Source of the DNA: Catellatospora sichuanensis
Lineage (GTDB): Bacteria; Actinomycetota; Actinomycetes; Mycobacteriales; Micromonosporaceae
Direction: 5' to 3'
Assembly: GCF_007483665.1 (NCBI RefSeq)
Contig: NZ_ML660183.1
Location: 1 to 64,000 of the forward strand
Length of the DNA: 64,000 bases
Of this stretch, positions 61,775-64,000 are shown piece after piece. The translations under genes were made by a program, and so were the position numbers. Under the pieces are notes generated by a model that was not told the origin of the DNA, made no database searches, and saw only the letters and a list, made by a program, of their open reading frames with translations. Position 1 is the first letter of the stretch. Every line of letters begins with the position of its first letter.

Positions 61775-62883
61775 TTGTGCCTCCGGCTACGCGCGAACAC
61801 CACGATGGCGGCCACGACGGCGAGAACCGCCAGCACGCCGCACAGAACCAGGGCGAGCAGTGTGCCGGCGCCTATCTCGGCTCCGGGCGCGGCGATCGCC
61901 GTCGGCACGGCGGCCGCGGAGTCTGACGGCTGCGCCTGGGACGAAGGCTTCGCGGCTTTGGCATCCGCGAGCGCACGGACCGGGTTCACCACGCCGTACC
62001 CGAACTCGCTATCCCTGCCGGGGGTGCCTTTGTCGGTCGCCGTCTCGGTCAGCAGCCGTACGACCTCGGATGCGGGCAGGTTGGGGTACTTGGAGCGGAT
62101 AAGCGCGGCAGTGCCCGCAACGAGCGCTGTTGCGTTCGAGGTTCCTGTAGCCACCACGCGCTGGCCATCACGGTAAGCGGTGCTGATCATGTCTGACGGT
62201 GCCGACAGCGCCAGCTCAGGACCGGTGACCGAGGTCGCGGAGTGTTCGCCCTTCTTGCCGACCCCGGCCACCGCGATCACTCCGGGGTAGGCGGCGGGGT
62301 AGGCGACCCGCGACGAGCGGGGCGTGTTCCCGGCGCCCGCGACCACCACGATGTCTTTCGCGACGGCAGCCTGGACGGCCTGTTGCAGGACCAGGTCGTC
62401 GGAGTCGTGGGCCGAAGAGATCGAGATGACCGGGATGTCGTGGTCGGCCGCCCAGGAGACAGCCTGCCCGATCGATGTGGCTGAGCTGCTGGTTCCGTTG
62501 GACGCGCGGATGGACACGATCGTCGCGTCGGGTGCGACACCGCGGATCTGGCCATTTCCGGCGATGAGGCTGGCCATCGACGTCCCGTGGCCGTCGGTGT
62601 CGGTCAGCCCGTCGCCGGGGCCTTCGCGGCTGAAGTCGGCGCCCGCGACGACCGAGCCTTTGAGGTCCGGGTGCCGGGCGTCGACGCCGGTGTCGATCAG
62701 CGCGATTCTGACCCCGTCGCCGCGGCTGACCTTGTGCGCCACGTCCAGGTCGAGGAAGTCCACGTACCACTGGCCGTCGCTGATCCGGTCGGCCGCGCTT
62801 GCCGGGGTTGCGGCGAGAGGCGCGGCGGCAGCCAGCAAGGCCGCCACCGCGGCGAGACCACGGCGGCGAAGGAGAGCGTTCAC
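61771..62883 (-). CDS. mycP: Mycosin, T7SS subtilisin-like protease
   Basis: A 370-residue S8 protease. GTG 62883 overlaps the stop of the upstream gene (GTGA) and begins a signal peptide (NALLRRRGLAAVAALLAAAA, cleavage after about ASA-31). The catalytic triad is D64 (ALIDTGVD), H99 (TDGHGTSMAS) and S249 (ATGTSNATALVAG). A Pro/Ser-rich linker and one C-terminal transmembrane helix with a basic end (LLALVLCGVLAVLAVVAAIVV, RSRRHK) anchor it facing outward. This is the mycosin layout; mycosins are part of ESX secretion machines and keep them stable. It identifies this region as a T7SS operon. Confidence 0.93.
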   Translation of the reverse strand: MNALLRRRGLAAVAALLAAAAPLAATPASAADRISDGQWYVDFLDLDVAHKVSRGDGVRIALIDTGVDARHPDLKGSVVAGADFSREGPGDGLTDTDGHGTSMASLIAGNGQIRGVAPDATIVSIRASNGTSSSATSIGQAVSWAADHDIPVISISSAHDSDDLVLQQAVQAAVAKDIVVVAGAGNTPRSSRVAYPAAYPGVIAVAGVGKKGEHSATSVTGPELALSAPSDMISTAYRDGQRVVATGTSNATALVAGTAALIRSKYPNLPASEVVRLLTETATDKGTPGRDSEFGYGVVNPVRALADAKAAKPSSQAQPSDSAAAVPTAIAAPGAEIGAGTLLALVLCGVLAVLAVVAAIVVFARSRRHK

Positions 62884-64000
62884 GAGGGCTGGTCCGTTCG
62901 TCGAGGCAGGGTCACGCTCAGGTCGTCGGTCCAAGGCGTCGCGACGTCGGCGAACCAGTCGACGAACGCCTGCTCGACCGCTGCGGTCTCTGGCGCTTGT
63001 TCTTGTGTAAGCGCAGGCGCCTGGACATCCCCGATGACTGGCGGAACGCCCTGGGCGACCTGCCACACGACGTCACCGGCTCGGCCCCCGCGCGAGCCTC
63101 GCTCGGGTCCCCCCGTCGGCGGCACCGCCATTCCGGCCATCGGCATCATCCCCGCCGCACCCCCGGCACCGGCACCCCGCTGAGCCGCGGCAGCCGCTGC
63201 CGCCGAGTTGGCGATGCTGGCCGGAACCGGCATCGGCGCGATCCAGCCGCCCCGGCCAACGCCTGGCCCCGGGAGCACGTAGGCACCGCCGGTGGGCGCG
63301 TATGCATTACCGGGCGGGACCGGAAGCACGGAGATCGGCGAACCGGGCACGGCCGGCACTGGCTGCGGCATTCCCTCGAGAACCGGACCGCCTGGCAGCA
63401 CCGGGTCGTATCCCGGCACCGGCGGTGGAGGCACGGCAGGCCTACCGGCAGCGACCATGCCCGGCTTGCCTCCTCCGATGGTCTTGACGGCGGGCGGCGG
63501 TGGCGGCGGTGGCGGTGGCGGTTCGACGATGTCCGATATCGAGTCCCGGAACTCGTACTCCGCAGGTATCACCACCCGCGTTCGGTACTGCTTCACGGCC
63601 TGCTCGGATTCGAGCATGACCTGCCGCGCCTGCGTATTCAGATCTGCCGCCGCGCTGTCCCACCGCTCCGGCAGCCAGTCGGTGGTGACGCTGTCCCACT
63701 CGGACTTCATGTTCCCGAGCTTTTCCTTTGCCGTGGCGAGCACGGACAGGATGCCGTCGAGGCTGCGTGCGGTTGCGGAGTGCGCGTACGCGTCCTCGCG
63801 CAGCGAGAAGACGAGGTCGTCGACGACCCTGAAGAACGCCTTGGCGGCGGGCGACCGCTCCGGGTCCCAGCCTGATGCCAGGCCCTCCCGGAGCCTGGCC
63901 AGTGAGTCGTGGTGTGCGGCGAGCAGCTGGCCGAGATTCTCCCAACCACGTGCCTGTGCCCAGGCCTGCTCACTTGCCTCGCCACGCACCGAGTCCCACA
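62880..64000 (-). CDS. ESX/PPE-like protein with Pro/Gly-rich C-terminus, partial
   Basis: The protein enters from the right edge; the visible frame continues to the last base ('WDSVRGEASEQAWAQARGW...'), so its start lies outside the window and GTG 63989 is probably internal. The first ~150 visible residues are helical, like WXG/PPE substrates. A ten-Pro run and a Pro/Gly/Val-rich segment follow, and then 'WQVAQGVPPVIGDVQAP' near the end. It overlaps mycosin by GTGA. It is probably an ESX substrate or associated surface protein. Confidence 0.7.
   Translation of the reverse strand, partial: WDSVRGEASEQAWAQARGWENLGQLLAAHHDSLARLREGLASGWDPERSPAAKAFFRVVDDLVFSLREDAYAHSATARSLDGILSVLATAKEKLGNMKSEWDSVTTDWLPERWDSAAADLNTQARQVMLESEQAVKQYRTRVVIPAEYEFRDSISDIVEPPPPPPPPPPAVKTIGGGKPGMVAAGRPAVPPPPVPGYDPVLPGGPVLEGMPQPVPAVPGSPISVLPVPPGNAYAPTGGAYVLPGPGVGRGGWIAPMPVPASIANSAAAAAAAQRGAGAGGAAGMMPMAGMAVPPTGGPERGSRGGRAGDVVWQVAQGVPPVIGDVQAPALTQEQAPETAAVEQAFVDWFADVATPWTDDLSVTLPRRTDQPS

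Noticed and set aside
63470..63530. Tandem repeat of GGCGGT-like units
   Set aside because: It is the coding sequence of the ten-proline run in the ESX-type protein, not an independent repeat element.
1..64000. CRISPR arrays, tRNA and rRNA genes
   Set aside because: I looked for regular spaced repeats and tRNA-like cloverleaf ends next to the integrase and saw none; a tRNAscan run would settle this.

Overview
The window is GC-rich actinobacterial DNA with many GTG starts, four-base ATGA/GTGA start-stop overlaps, leaderless-looking promoters and an ESX/type VII secretion operon with a mycosin protease. The gene repertoire suggests an actinomycete of the Micromonosporaceae/Streptomyces kind; the species cannot be fixed from the sequence alone. 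No rRNA, tRNA or CRISPR array was seen.

Layout. 1-8.3 kb: a mosaic of small or decayed genes, an HTH/P-loop/TPR protein (1307-3082), a 37-residue membrane peptide followed by a strong terminator, and a two-gene unit (5948-7935) pairing a CBS-HEPN protein with a helicase-like protein that has lost its Walker A lysine. 8.37-10.03 kb: an intact ISL3-family insertion sequence with inverted repeats and a perfect 8-bp target duplication, next to an IS21-type IstB remnant. 10.2-15.1 kb: a tightly coupled four-gene operon (GNAT-PIN-EVE fusion, ASCH protein, PtuA-like ATPase, PtuB-like HNH nuclease), the best candidate here for an undescribed defence or toxin system. 15.5-18.0 kb: a nucleotidyltransferase fused to a PD-(D/E)XK nuclease, convergent with an AbrB-like protein/tyrosine recombinase pair. 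18.6-21.6 kb: a UvrD-type helicase with an embedded nuclease domain. 21.7-22.2 kb: a DUF1295 pseudogene. 22.3-28.0 kb: two dynamin-like GTPases behind the remnant of a coupled upstream gene. 28.3-32.9 kb: a RelE-UvrD fusion, a GmrSD-like DUF262/DUF1524 protein and a lipoprotein.

33.1-46.9 kb is a complete class 1 DISARM locus (drmD-drmMI-drmA-drmB-drmC). It runs straight into an adenine methylase with its own HTH and HsdS-like tail, then a TPR-containing Ser/Thr kinase (to 50.4 kb). The methylase overlaps drmC by four bases, so the pair looks like an extension of the system. The region 5.9-50.4 kb is therefore a large defence island.

50.5-53.6 kb carries a resolvase-like protein, a small conserved protein, an XRE/TPR regulator and a PIG-L deacetylase. 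54-59.6 kb is a lower-GC carbohydrate operon (ROK protein, ChbG-type deacetylase, pentapeptide-repeat membrane protein, ROK kinase, sucrose-phosphorylase-like GH13), apparently acquired separately. 60.0-64.0 kb is the distal part of an ESX/T7SS operon; its most upstream gene runs off the right edge.
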